From positions 558,001-622,000 of the forward strand of contig JACKCF010000002.1 of the NCBI GenBank assembly GCA_020634165.1: a DNA stretch of 64,000 nt, in the 5' to 3' direction. Origin of the DNA: Anaerolineaceae bacterium. Its GTDB lineage: Bacteria; Chloroflexota; Anaerolineae; Aggregatilineales; Phototrophicaceae. Every line of letters starts with the position of its first letter. Position 1 is the first letter of the stretch. Positions 41,304-50,027 of this stretch are shown piece after piece. A program made the translations under genes and the position numbers. The notes under the pieces are model-generated. The model had not been told where the DNA came from. It saw nothing but the letters and a program-made list of their open reading frames with translations, and searched no databases.

Positions 41304-41987
41304 GTGTCTGCCTGGAATACCGTGCTGTACTTTTTGCTTATCCTCGGTCGCCTGACCAGCCCTGATTATGTATGCCAACCGGAAGTCAGTGATATTCGCT
41401 TTGATGGCGTGTACGATATTGCGGTGTCGGCGCACCTCATCCAACTTTACAACGAAGATCAGGCCATTCGCCAGCCAGGACAGGCTATTAACGTGGAACA
41501 ACTCATTACAGACGACCGCCTCCGGCGTGAGGTCGTGCTGGGCTATTTGCAGGCAGGTCAGATCACCCGTGCCGATGACCTCTATCGGGCGGCGTTGATC
41601 TTCCAGCATGGCGATTGTCCGGCGCATTATCAACTGGCAGCGGATTTGGCTTATCGTGCCTATGAGGATGGCTATACAACTGCGGGGTGGTTGTATGCCG
41701 CCGCCCTGGATCGCTATCAGCAGAATACGGGGCGACTGCCGAGCTACGGCACGCAGTACACAATCGATATTCGGGGGCATTTTGCTCAGTGTCCGGTTGA
41801 TGGCAGCATCACCGATGCCGAACGCGCCGAATTGGGTTTAGCCAGTCTGGCTGATTTGCATGCACGGGCCAGCAGCTTTGATGGCCAATTTCAGGTGGAA
41901 CCCTCCTCCTGGGGCGCGTTCGCGGAACTGCCAGGGATCGGTCCTTATTTTTACCAGGTCAGTCTGATCTGGGCCTGCCTGCATTAG
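41304..41987 (+). CDS. Uncharacterised protein with DUF6624-like motif
   Basis: A 227-residue protein. It begins with a short hydrophobic stretch (WNTVLYFLLILG) that may be a weak signal or a buried helix. The middle is helical (GYLQAGQITRADDLYRAALI, then YRAYEDGYTTAGWLYAAALD). The text DRYQQNTGRLPSYGTQY resembles the conserved R-x2-GxxxxYGTQ region of DUF6624-type proteins, whose role is unknown. The GTG start has AAGGA eight bases upstream. Its stop overlaps that of the convergent maturase gene. Confidence 0.55.
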   Translation: MSAWNTVLYFLLILGRLTSPDYVCQPEVSDIRFDGVYDIAVSAHLIQLYNEDQAIRQPGQAINVEQLITDDRLRREVVLGYLQAGQITRADDLYRAALIFQHGDCPAHYQLAADLAYRAYEDGYTTAGWLYAAALDRYQQNTGRLPSYGTQYTIDIRGHFAQCPVDGSITDAERAELGLASLADLHARASSFDGQFQVEPSSWGAFAELPGIGPYFYQVSLIWACLH

Positions 41988-43291
41988 GGCTGGCGTTGGC
42001 GCTGACCATGACACTTCTTGAATTTGAGGCCGCTGCCACAGGGGCAGGGATCGTTGCGACCTGCTTTGGCGAAGGCGCCTTCCAGCACCTTATCTTGCTC
42101 CGCCATATAGAACATGACGTTGGCGGGTGGTCGCTGCTGCATGAGCTGGCCTGCCATAAAACGCATTGGTTCCGCGATATGGGTGAAAAAGTGCTTGTAG
42201 CCTGCGCACAGGTAATTCAGGCCGGATTCGCCGTCCGGTGTTTCGATGAAGCGGTTCTTAGGGCAGCCGCCGTTGCAGACGAACTTCACAGGGCATTCAC
42301 GACAGTACTGTGGCAGGGTGTCACGTTTGGCCAGACCAAAGTCGCGGGCGCTGTCGCTGACGACGATTTCGCTCAGGGGAATATCGGCGATATTGCCCAT
42401 GAGGTACTTGGGTTCGACGAAGTGGTCGCAGTTATAGACATCACCATTATGCTCCATCGCCAGGGCAACGCCGCACGTTTCCTCGAAGATACAAAGGCCA
42501 GGACGGTTGCCCGTCCAGGCGGCCAGGGCGACATCGAAAATCTGCACGAAGACGCGGCCAACATCGTGGCGCACCCACTCATCGAACATGTCGCTCAGGA
42601 ATTTGCCGTATTGCAGCGACTTGACCGAGCGCTCTGTGACCGTGCTGCCCTCTTGATAGCCAGTGTCATTGTCGCGCTCCACAATCGGGATGAACTGCAT
42701 GAACTGCGTTTTTACTTCATCCCGCATGAAGCGATATATTTCCAGGCCATGATTGGCATTGGCAGCGTGGACCGTCGTCAGCACGTTGAATTCCACGCCA
42801 TGCTGCTGGAGCAAGCGCAAGCCGTGCATGACGCGATCAAAAGTCGGATTGCCGCCTTTATCGACGCGGTAGGCATCGTGCAGGTGCTTGGGACCATCCA
42901 GACTGATGCCGATGAGAAAGTCATTTTTAGCAAAAAAATCGCACCAGTTGTCATCGAGCGTGACGCCATTGGTTTGCAGCGCATTGGTGATGTGCATCCC
43001 TGGCTTGCGATATTTTTGCTGGTAGCGCACGGCGGTCTTGAAAAAATCGAGGCCCATCAGCGTGGGTTCACCGCCCTGCCACGCAAACGTCACATCCGGC
43101 ACAGATTGGGCTTCGATGTACTGCCGTGTATATTCCTCCAGCAAATTTTCCGACATACGGAATTTGCTATTGGGATAAAGCTGTTCTTTCGACAGAAAAT
43201 AACAGTATTTGCAGTCCAGGTTGCAGATCGCGCCACGCGGTTTGGTCATCACATGGAAGGCGCGCGGTTGCCATTGGTCGGCTAAGGTCAT
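41984..43291 (-). CDS. Anaerobic sulfatase-maturating enzyme (radical SAM, SPASM) with SEC-C tail
   Basis: A 435-residue enzyme that oxidises the sulfatase active-site Cys or Ser to formylglycine without oxygen. The radical SAM motif is CNLDCKYCYF (about residues 23-30), then FAWQGGEPTLMG. The SPASM region has CGVALAMEHNGDVYNCDHFV and YCRECPVKFVCNGGCPKNRF for two auxiliary [4Fe-4S] clusters. The C-terminus carries an added SEC-C motif, GRNDPCPCGSGLKFKKCHG. Its substrate is surely the sulfatase encoded 132 bases upstream on the same strand. Confidence 0.93.
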   Translation of the reverse strand: MTLADQWQPRAFHVMTKPRGAICNLDCKYCYFLSKEQLYPNSKFRMSENLLEEYTRQYIEAQSVPDVTFAWQGGEPTLMGLDFFKTAVRYQQKYRKPGMHITNALQTNGVTLDDNWCDFFAKNDFLIGISLDGPKHLHDAYRVDKGGNPTFDRVMHGLRLLQQHGVEFNVLTTVHAANANHGLEIYRFMRDEVKTQFMQFIPIVERDNDTGYQEGSTVTERSVKSLQYGKFLSDMFDEWVRHDVGRVFVQIFDVALAAWTGNRPGLCIFEETCGVALAMEHNGDVYNCDHFVEPKYLMGNIADIPLSEIVVSDSARDFGLAKRDTLPQYCRECPVKFVCNGGCPKNRFIETPDGESGLNYLCAGYKHFFTHIAEPMRFMAGQLMQQRPPANVMFYMAEQDKVLEGAFAKAGRNDPCPCGSGLKFKKCHGQRQRQP

Positions 43292-43389
43292 CAGGGTTAG
43301 CTCGGAAGAAAACTATTGGAAAGTGGTTGTTCGGCGATTGTACCAGACGCAATGCAGGTTGTCCGTTGAGTACAAAAATCAAGCTATCG

Positions 43390-43413
43390 GACGCAGCATG
43401 CTGCGTCTCTACG
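43390..43413. repeat. Palindrome of the RCATGY family
   Basis: GACGCAGCATGCTGCGTC is a perfect 18-base palindrome followed by TCTACG. Its arms match those of the element at 8917. It lies between the sulfatase and maturase genes. Confidence 0.65.
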
Positions 43414-43423
43414 ATGCATATCA

Positions 43424-44848
43424 CTAGCCAGTGCTAAGTGTTGCTGTGCGCAGGATGAGGCGGTCGTCGGTCCAGTGGTCACGGTACCAGGTGCAGGCTT
43501 CAAATGTATCATTGAGTTCATTCATACGCTCGTTGAGCATCTGCCGGAAGTGTTCCACCGTCGCCTGATGGTCAGGGTCGCCGATCAGGTTGTGCATCTG
43601 GTAAGGATCGGCCAGCTTGTCGAAAAGCAGTTCCTTACCATCGACGAGATAAACCGCATAGGTATACTGCTTGCTGCGCAGTGCCCGCCATTCGTGACCA
43701 TCCTCGAAGATGGCCGTTGCGCCCATGCCCTGCATAAAAGCCGCTTCTGGTTCCGGGCCGGGCTGGCCATAAGCGCAATGGCTGAGGTCCATGCCTTCGA
43801 CTTCGGCGGGAATGGGCAGGTTCATCATGGCCAGCAGCGTCGGCATGATATCAGGTGTATTGAGGCAGGCATCCGACACGCTGCCAGCCGCAGCGGCCCC
43901 TGGGTAGCGCAGGACGAAAGGCACATGCACCGCTTCCTCATAGAAGATATTTTTGGCACGCCGTCCCTGTGCCCCGAACATTTCGCCGTGATCCGATGTG
44001 AACACGAAAATCGTATTTTCGCGCAGGCCCATGTCATCGACGGCATCCAGCAATCGGCCCACATTCCAATCGAGGTTGGCCGTCATGGCATAGTAGACGC
44101 GCATCCATTCCGTGAGTTGCCCGCGCTGGTCTTCTGACAGCAGCCGCGCCCAGGCATCGGCGTAAGGGTCATTCTCTGGCTTGTAATTGGGTGGTAGTTG
44201 GAATTCAACTTCACGGAAAAGGTCATAATATGCCGCTGGAACGCCATTTTCCTCCCAGGGATCGTGCGGTGTGCCCAGCGATAGGAACATGGCGAAGGGC
44301 TTATCAGCCTGTTTGGCCTCGCGCAGTTTTGCGATGGCGAGGTCGGTCTGGCCATCTGGTTCGTAACCTGGAATGACGATGCGTTCCGGGCTGTTTTCAT
44401 GATAGTACTGGTCCCAATAGGTGTGGTGGAAGCCATACGAGGCCCAGTACCCATCGAAGCCCAGGCGATACGCGCCAGGGGGCGTGTAGGAATTTTTAGG
44501 GTCATCATGATTGCCGAGTTCGTTGGCCCACAGGTGCCACTTGCCGATGTAGTAGGTATCGTAGCCGCCATTGTGCAGGACGTGTCCCCAGGCGGTGTGG
44601 TTCGGATTCATGCGCAGTTCGTTGATAACCATGCCCGTGCTGCTGGAATATTTGCCCGTGAACAGCGAGGCGCGGTAAGGTCCACACATGGGATGGCCCG
44701 ACACGCAGTTGACGAAGGTCACGCTTTCTTTGGCAAAGGCATCAATGCGCGGTGTATGCGCTTTTTCATCACCAGCCAGCCCCACCGACTGCCAGCGCAG
44801 TTGGTCAGCGAATACATAGATGAGGTTGGGATGCGTCGGCGTGGGCAT
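43424..44848 (-). CDS. Type I sulfatase
   Basis: A 474-residue alkaline-phosphatase-superfamily sulfatase. The formylglycine site is CGPYRASLFTG (C-x-P-x-R). Metal ligands lie in IYVFADQLRWQSVG (here ADQ at the usual DD position) and FTSDHGEMFGAQG. Text YDTYYIGKWHLW matches the conserved GKWH. No signal peptide is seen at the chosen start, so it may act in the cytoplasm on imported sulfated compounds. An upstream frame to 44947 is not supported. The start lacks a clear ribosome-binding site. It is paired with the maturase gene downstream. Confidence 0.9.
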   Translation of the reverse strand: MPTPTHPNLIYVFADQLRWQSVGLAGDEKAHTPRIDAFAKESVTFVNCVSGHPMCGPYRASLFTGKYSSSTGMVINELRMNPNHTAWGHVLHNGGYDTYYIGKWHLWANELGNHDDPKNSYTPPGAYRLGFDGYWASYGFHHTYWDQYYHENSPERIVIPGYEPDGQTDLAIAKLREAKQADKPFAMFLSLGTPHDPWEENGVPAAYYDLFREVEFQLPPNYKPENDPYADAWARLLSEDQRGQLTEWMRVYYAMTANLDWNVGRLLDAVDDMGLRENTIFVFTSDHGEMFGAQGRRAKNIFYEEAVHVPFVLRYPGAAAAGSVSDACLNTPDIMPTLLAMMNLPIPAEVEGMDLSHCAYGQPGPEPEAAFMQGMGATAIFEDGHEWRALRSKQYTYAVYLVDGKELLFDKLADPYQMHNLIGDPDHQATVEHFRQMLNERMNELNDTFEACTWYRDHWTDDRLILRTATLSTG

Positions 44849-45013
44849 AGAAGTGTCTGTCCATTCGGTTGCGGCTGAAAACACCCCAAAAATAGACACT
44901 TCGCAGGATACAGTCAAGCCAATGGACTTAGGGCAATCTTGCTGCAAAATGCCCTGTTTCGCATTGGGTTATCCCAAAATGTTGGGTTATATATCCCAAC
45001 TTGATATTGGCAA

Positions 45014-46021
45014 TCAGGCACTGAGCGCAGCCATGAGGGCTTCAATGGAATCACAATCGGTGGCATGTTGATTAATGGTGACATGCCAGAGAGGGGCATC
45101 TGTATCTTCTATGCGGATGGAGGGCTGGCCATCTTCAGCATGGTCGCTGATGGCATAACCGGCCCGTTCCAGTGCTCGGCGCGTCCAGATATAGGTGATA
45201 CCGTCGCCCTGTAGATAGACGCGCCTGCTCCAATCGTCGTGCGTCTTAAAGGCGCCGGTTTCCGCATCAAAGGCAACAGTGCTGCTCTGGAAGGCGGCTT
45301 CAAAAGCGCCGTTGAGGACCAGTTCTTCCGGCATACCCACCTGAATCGGCTTGTCCTGGGGCAGCAGCCAGATGCGATCCGCCAGCCGCAAAGCCAGATC
45401 AAGGTCATGGGTGGAAAGCACAATCGAGCAGCCAACTTCACGGGCCAGATCACGCAGCAGCACCAGCGTTTCCACACGGCGCGGCAGATCGAGGAAGGCG
45501 GTGGGTTCATCCAGAATCAGTAAATTGGGTTCCTGGGCCAATGCACGGGCGATCATGATTTTCTGGCGTTCGCCATCGCTCATGGTGTTAATCGACTGAT
45601 TGGCGAGTTTTTCCGCGCCGACCATTTCAATCGCGCGCACAACCACTGCATGGTCGCTCTCGGATAGCTGCCCGGTCCAGGCGGTGTAGGGATGGCGCCC
45701 CATCGCCACCAGACCATAGCCTGTGAACAGACCGACTTCCGTTTTTTGTGTCAGGACGACGCTGATGTGTTTGGCGCGGTCGCTGGCGCTCATCCGATGA
45801 ACATCATTGCCATTGAGCAGAACCTGCCCACTCAGCGGCTTTTGAATGCCTGCCATCGTGCGCAGCAGCGTCGATTTGCCTGCTCCATTGGGACCAATCA
45901 GACAGACGAGTTGCCCGCCTTCCAGGGACTCCGTGAAGGGCGGCACAACGACCTTGGTTGGCTGGCGACGTTCAGCATACCCCACACTGACCGCCTGTAG
46001 CTGGAGCCGTATCGCGCTCAT
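45014..46021 (-). CDS. Cobalamin/iron-type ABC transporter ATPase (BtuD-like), extended
   Basis: A 335-residue ATPase. Walker A GPNGAGKSTLL, the Q-loop region VVLTQKTEVGLF, signature MSDGERQKIMIARALAQEPN (MSDGE rather than LSGGQ, common in this subfamily), Walker B LLILDEPTAFLD, and STHDLDLAL. After about residue 250 there is an extra segment of about 80 residues (VYLQGDGITYIWTRRALERA and onward) not needed for the ATPase, also seen in some family members. It overlaps the permease gene by four bases. Confidence 0.9.
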   Translation of the reverse strand: MSAIRLQLQAVSVGYAERRQPTKVVVPPFTESLEGGQLVCLIGPNGAGKSTLLRTMAGIQKPLSGQVLLNGNDVHRMSASDRAKHISVVLTQKTEVGLFTGYGLVAMGRHPYTAWTGQLSESDHAVVVRAIEMVGAEKLANQSINTMSDGERQKIMIARALAQEPNLLILDEPTAFLDLPRRVETLVLLRDLAREVGCSIVLSTHDLDLALRLADRIWLLPQDKPIQVGMPEELVLNGAFEAAFQSSTVAFDAETGAFKTHDDWSRRVYLQGDGITYIWTRRALERAGYAISDHAEDGQPSIRIEDTDAPLWHVTINQHATDCDSIEALMAALSA

Positions 46022-47124
46022 GAAGCGAAGGTCTCCTTGATGTTGCGGCGGCTGAGGATCACCCAGATGACGGCAGGTGCGCCGATGAAAGCGGTCACGG
46101 CGTTCAGGGGCAGCACAATCGAGCTGCCTGGGACATCGGCGATGATAGATGCTGCCAGTGCCACCAGCGCGCCGACCAAAATGGTCAGTGGCACCAGCAT
46201 ACGATGATCCGATGTGTTAAACAGGCTGCGACACAGATGCGGTACGGCGATCCCGATGAAGCCAATCGGGCCACAGAAGGCCGTCACCGTCCCGGCAAGG
46301 ATGGCTGTCGTCACGATGATGCCGAAACGCGCAGCCATCAGGTTGAGACCCATGCTCTGGGCGTAGGCTTCGCCCAGCAGCAGCGCGTTGAGCGATTTGC
46401 TCAACAGGAACGCAGCGACCAATCCCCCGATGATGGTCGGCGTGATAATCAGCAGTTGGTCCCAGGTGACACTGCTGAAGCTGCCAAAGGTCCAGTTGAT
46501 GTACGCTTGAATGCGTTCCGGGATGCTGAAGTAGAGCAGGAGGCTGACCATCGCGCTGGTGAGGTAGCCAAACAGCAGTCCCAGAATGAGCAGTGTCATG
46601 CCGTTAGAAACACGATGTGCGGTCCACAGCACGATGAGCAGCACCACAGCCGAACCCATACTGGCTGCTGCGGCCAGTCCCAGATCACCGAGCAGGCCGA
46701 GGCCGGATAGTAAAGTGGTCGTCACCGTACCGACTGTCAGCACAACCAGGGCTACGCCCAGGCTGGCACCAGAACTTATGCCCAGGATGAAAGGATCAGC
46801 CAGTGGATTGCGGAAGAAGGTTTGCATCATCAGGCCGCTGATGCCCAAAGCGGCACCCGCCAGCACAGCCGTCACCGCCTGCGGCAAGCGGTAATTGAGG
46901 ATGATATTGCTCCAACTGGCTTTGGTTGCTTCCTGGCCGAGCAATATGCGCACCACTTCTTCCAGCGGGATCGAAACGGACCCAATTACCAGGCTCAACA
47001 GGAAGATAGCCACCAGCAAGGCCACAATGCCCATAATCAGCATCGGACGCAGACCAGGCAGGCCCAGGCGCATTCTTTGCGTTGTGGTCGGGCTAATCAG
47101 TTCGGTTACAGACGGTTGTGCCAT
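46018..47124 (-). CDS. Cobalamin/iron-type ABC permease (BtuC/FecCD family)
   Basis: A 368-residue membrane protein of the FecCD family, with about ten transmembrane helices. Typical text: YRLPQAVTAVLAGAALGISG, then FRNPLADPFILGISSGASLG, and CGPIGFIGIAVPHLCRSLFN. N-terminal 20 residues are polar. It forms the transmembrane dimer of a vitamin B12-type importer together with the ATPase encoded next to it. Confidence 0.93.
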   Translation of the reverse strand: MAQPSVTELISPTTTQRMRLGLPGLRPMLIMGIVALLVAIFLLSLVIGSVSIPLEEVVRILLGQEATKASWSNIILNYRLPQAVTAVLAGAALGISGLMMQTFFRNPLADPFILGISSGASLGVALVVLTVGTVTTTLLSGLGLLGDLGLAAAASMGSAVVLLIVLWTAHRVSNGMTLLILGLLFGYLTSAMVSLLLYFSIPERIQAYINWTFGSFSSVTWDQLLIITPTIIGGLVAAFLLSKSLNALLLGEAYAQSMGLNLMAARFGIIVTTAILAGTVTAFCGPIGFIGIAVPHLCRSLFNTSDHRMLVPLTILVGALVALAASIIADVPGSSIVLPLNAVTAFIGAPAVIWVILSRRNIKETFAS

Positions 47125-47203
47125 AAAGCGTTCCTGAATTTAGCGGCTGCAATCAAGGCAGCCATCGGTGGACGAGATGACCTCGTCCACCTGATAAAAG
47201 GTT

Positions 47204-48394
47204 CTATTCGGCGGGTTCCAGTAGCTGGTAGTAGGTAAATTCGTGATCTGGCAGCAGGTCAGGATGGAAGATGGCGATCAGGTCTGCCAGAATCAGGTCG
47301 GGATGGGCGGCACCGCTCTCGAAGTAGTCGCTGCCGCCGTTGGCGTTCATGCGCAGGTTGTTGTTCCAAACGTTGCCATCGATGACAGCGGTGAAGTCGG
47401 CAAAGCGCGATTCATCGGCCAGCATATCGGCAGTCGTGCCCCAGAACTGGTTGGCATTCACCCAGAATTCGGCATCCGCGCCAACTTCGACAACGACCTC
47501 AATATCGAGCGGGACACTCGTTCCAGGTTCATCGGCCCACAGGAAATCGGCACCAGCGTCTGCCAGCAGTTGGGCGATGGTGCTATCCGCACCTGGCATA
47601 TACCATGTGCCGCTAAATGGGCTGGCGGTGATGACCGTTGGCCGTTCTTCGACATCGGCTGCGAGAGTTGCTAGCTCTTCGTAGCGCTCAACCACCCCAT
47701 CAAACAGTTCATTGGCCTGGGCTTCTGTATTGAAGAACAGTGCAATGTATTTACCCCATTCCGCCTGACCCAGCGGCGAGGTGTCGGCGTAATCGGCATT
47801 GAGCGCGCTGGGGATGCCTGCTTCCTGCAATTGGCTGAGGGTCGTCCCGCCTGCATAAAATTCCTGGGCCATGACCAGATCAGGTTCCAGGCTCACTAGC
47901 AGTTCAAAGTTGATCTCACCGCCGCTGCCGCCACCGCCAATTTCGGCGACGTCACCCCTGGCAACCAGATCAAGCACGTTTTCATTGCTGGTGAACAGGG
48001 TAGTGTCAACAGCGACCAGATAATCCAGCAAACCTTGTTCGTCAAGATGGGGCAGCATGCTGGTAGACATCGCCACCATGCTGTTGACAGGTACCTCAAA
48101 GGTGGCGGCTTCATCGTAGCCTTCTGGTGCAGGTGTGCCACACTGGACCAGGACGTATTGCAAGGCTTCTTCTGCACCAGGCCAGGGCAGCATGGTCACG
48201 ACTTTGTAATTGTTGAAGTATTCGACATCGAAGTTTTCGGCATAGTCGACCGTGACTTTATCCGGGAAGTAATCGACTGTGGCCTCATAGTCTTCAACAC
48301 AGCTATCGGTCAAATTAGCATCCTGCGCCTGGGATGCAAATACGAGTGCGCTCAGCAGTAAAGCAATCAGTACAGTTCTCGCTAATGATTTCAT
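47204..48394 (-). CDS. ABC transporter substrate-binding protein (BtuF-like)
   Basis: A 396-residue periplasmic-binding-protein of the class III (FhuD/BtuF) type. Signal peptide about residues 1-23 (MKSLARTVLIALLLSALVFA, then SQAQD). The mature protein shows the two-lobe pattern with LEPDLVMAQEFYAGG and GADFLWADEPGTSVPLDIEV. GAGGAATAATC directly precedes the ATG. The cobalamin riboswitch 5' of the gene makes corrinoid the most probable ligand rather than a siderophore. Confidence 0.88.
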   Translation of the reverse strand: MKSLARTVLIALLLSALVFASQAQDANLTDSCVEDYEATVDYFPDKVTVDYAENFDVEYFNNYKVVTMLPWPGAEEALQYVLVQCGTPAPEGYDEAATFEVPVNSMVAMSTSMLPHLDEQGLLDYLVAVDTTLFTSNENVLDLVARGDVAEIGGGGSGGEINFELLVSLEPDLVMAQEFYAGGTTLSQLQEAGIPSALNADYADTSPLGQAEWGKYIALFFNTEAQANELFDGVVERYEELATLAADVEERPTVITASPFSGTWYMPGADSTIAQLLADAGADFLWADEPGTSVPLDIEVVVEVGADAEFWVNANQFWGTTADMLADESRFADFTAVIDGNVWNNNLRMNANGGSDYFESGAAHPDLILADLIAIFHPDLLPDHEFTYYQLLEPAE

Positions 48395-48490
48395 GATTAT
48401 TCCTCAACCCTTTCCGGGGAGATATGGTTTCATTTAGATGGGCATCAATACATGGATTAATGCTCGGAAAATGCGACTTGCCCTAGAAAC

Positions 48491-48512
48491 AAAAAACCCG
48501 CTAGGGAGCGGG
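48491..48512 (-). terminator. Riboswitch expression-platform terminator
   Basis: On the minus strand CCCGCT pairs with AGCGGG around CCCT and is followed by TTTTTT. It lies between the riboswitch and the btuF-like start, the expected place for ligand-controlled termination. Confidence 0.75.
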
Positions 48513-48569
48513 CGAGGAACATAAGCGTATCATGTCTCTGCTTGTACCCTTTCTCCACGAAGGACGTAC

Positions 48570-48700
48570 ACAAGCTGGCATACAGGTGAGCGATCGGGCT
48601 TCGGCAGAGATTTGCCGTTACCGTTGCGGGACAGCGCCGGACTTACACCGGACTTCCCTCACAAGCATGCGTAGCAATGGTTATGTAAGTGTCTTATTTC
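48570..48700 (-). promoter_or_regulatory. Cobalamin riboswitch
   Basis: The minus strand reads GGGAAGTCCGGTGTAAGTCC, then GGCGCTGTCCCGCAACGGTAA and GAAGCCCGATCGCTC, ending in CACCTGTATGCC. These match the conserved core of the AdoCbl riboswitch, including the CCGCAACGGTAA junction and the B12-box region. Ends are approximate. It precedes the BtuFCD-like operon and a terminator, so corrinoid abundance should stop transcription. Confidence 0.88.
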
Positions 48701-48822
48701 AAGACAGTGAACTCCTTAATCGTTCAAGAATGAGTATAACGCTACTCACTGTTCGTCACAAGGTAATAAAGGTCATATAAGAAGATAGTTAAACCCTGTG
48801 GAGACATCGCCATACTCAATAC

Positions 48823-48850
48823 AAAAACCAGCGCGATGGCTGGTTTTTTT
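48823..48850 (-). terminator. Terminator after tRNA-Trp
   Basis: CCAGC and GCTGG with flanking A and T runs form a stem after the tRNA-Trp gene, with TTTTT on the minus strand. The T7 on the other strand would also allow termination of plus-strand transcripts. Confidence 0.75.
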
Positions 48851-48862
48851 ATACTTATTTTG

Positions 48863-48935
48863 CAGGAGTGCGAGGACTTGAACCCCGAACCTACGGTTTT
48901 GGAGACCGTCGCTCTGCCAGTTGAGCTACACTCCT
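48863..48935 (-). tRNA. tRNA-Trp (CCA)
   Basis: A 73-nt cloverleaf. Acceptor AGGAGTG/CACTCCT, D arm with TAGCTCAACTGGCAGAGC, anticodon loop CTCCAAA with anticodon CCA, T arm GGGGTTCAAGTCC. CCA is not encoded at the 3' end. Confidence 0.95.
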
Positions 48936-48971
48936 ATGATGCGGCGCGACGGACGCGCCAACGACAATCCG

Positions 48972-49133
48972 CTATTTCGTCTCTTTGTAGATGACGTGCT
49001 TGCGGACGATCGGGTCATACTTCCGCAGTTCCAGGCGCGTGGTCGTATTCATACGATTCTTGAACGTATAATACATGTGGCCACTTTCAGAGCTGCGCAG
49101 TTTTACGAGAATACGATTGCCTTTTTTCGCCAT
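48972..49133 (-). CDS. rpmG: 50S ribosomal protein L33
   Basis: A 53-residue protein, MAKKGNRILVKLRSSESGHM and onward to IVRKHVIYKETK, the usual L33 length and sequence. The four zinc-ligand cysteines of the C+ form are absent, so this is a zinc-free (C-) type. It lies between tRNA-Thr and tRNA-Trp, where rpmG commonly stands, but secE and nusG do not follow; a terminator does. Confidence 0.95.
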   Translation of the reverse strand: MAKKGNRILVKLRSSESGHMYYTFKNRMNTTTRLELRKYDPIVRKHVIYKETK

Positions 49134-49172
49134 ATCACACCATACTCATTAGAACATATCGGGTTGAGTCGA

Positions 49173-49245
49173 AGCCTTCGACGGGATTTGAACCCGTGAC
49201 CTCAGTCTTACCAAGACTGCGCTCTGCCGGCTGAGCTACGAAGGC
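49173..49245 (-). tRNA. tRNA-Thr (GGT)
   Basis: A 73-nt tRNA. Acceptor GCCTTCG/CGAAGGC, anticodon stem CAGTC/GACTG, loop TTGGTAA with anticodon GGT, T arm ACGGGTTCAAATCCCGT. No encoded CCA. Confidence 0.94.
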
Positions 49246-49251
49246 ACTAGG

Positions 49252-49334
49252 TGGGCCGGGTTGGATTCGAACCAACGTAAGCTTCCGCTAGCGGATTTAC
49301 AGTCCGCCCCCTTTAGCCACTCGGGCACCGACCC
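49252..49334 (-). tRNA. tRNA-Tyr (GTA)
   Basis: An 83-nt class II tRNA with a long variable arm (CTAGCGGAAGCTTACG region). Acceptor GGGTCGG/CCGGCCC with one G-T pair, anticodon loop CTGTAAA with anticodon GTA, T loop GGTTCGAATCC. No encoded CCA. Confidence 0.94.
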
Positions 49335-49360
49335 TGATTAGAGTGCTCGTTGGAGAGCAT

Positions 49361-49433
49361 AGCCATTGATGGGACTCGAACCCATGACCGCTCGATTACA
49401 AGTCGAGTGCTCTACCAACTGAGCTACAATGGC
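49361..49433 (-). tRNA. tRNA-Thr (TGT)
   Basis: A 73-nt tRNA. Acceptor GCCATTG/CAATGGC, anticodon stem CTCGA/TCGAG, loop CTTGTAA with anticodon TGT, T arm ATGGGTTCGAGTCCCAT. It is the first of the minus-strand tRNA cluster. Confidence 0.95.
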
Positions 49434-49580
49434 ATCGCGATGCGCAGTATACCATTAGCCCTGTTTGCAATTCAAGATGGGAATCCATCAGATTGCAAGA
49501 AACAGATTGTATGAAAATCGTGCTAGTAAATCAATACTCAATGAGAGTATAGCAAAAAGAGTAACTTTGTTGGGAAAGCG

Positions 49581-49994
49581 ATGAACAGCATGAATACGCA
49601 TAGAAAAGGCGATATTAGCGAGGCTAAAGTGCTGGCCCGTTTTGTGGAACTTGGTTATGTTGTGCTCATGCCTTTTAATCAAGGACTACGCTACGATTTT
49701 GTTGTCGAGAAGGATGACATTTTTCAGAGAGTACAGGTCAAGACGGCACGAGATATGGGCAATGGCTGCATCAAGTTCAATACCAGCAGTCTCGATTTAT
49801 CTTCAGAAACTGAACGCATGAGTCGTGATTATGTCGGCGATATTGATATTTTTGCAGTATATAGTCCAGATACAGATGCCGTTTACGTGCTGAAGATCGA
49901 GGATGTTCCTTTTGCAGCCTGCTATCTACGCATTGAGCCAACACAAAATGGGCAGACGAAGGGCATTCGCTGGGCGGCAGATTATGAGCTTTAA
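49581..49994 (+). CDS. PD-(D/E)XK nuclease-fold protein
   Basis: A 137-residue single-domain protein that resembles the PDDEXK_5 endonuclease-like family. The fold's active-site set is visible: Glu in KGDISEAKVLARFVELGY, Asp in GLRYDFVVE, and QVKTA (the (D/E)xK equivalent). Proteins of this family include archaeal resolvase-like and intron-encoded-type enzymes, but small stand-alone copies have no assigned role. It has no obvious partner genes. The start is the ATG at 49581 with GGGAAAG before it, or the next ATG nine bases on. Confidence 0.7.
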   Translation: MNSMNTHRKGDISEAKVLARFVELGYVVLMPFNQGLRYDFVVEKDDIFQRVQVKTARDMGNGCIKFNTSSLDLSSETERMSRDYVGDIDIFAVYSPDTDAVYVLKIEDVPFAACYLRIEPTQNGQTKGIRWAADYEL

Positions 49995-50027
49995 GCCCTT
50001 GCCGCAACTGCGAACCCGACTACAATC

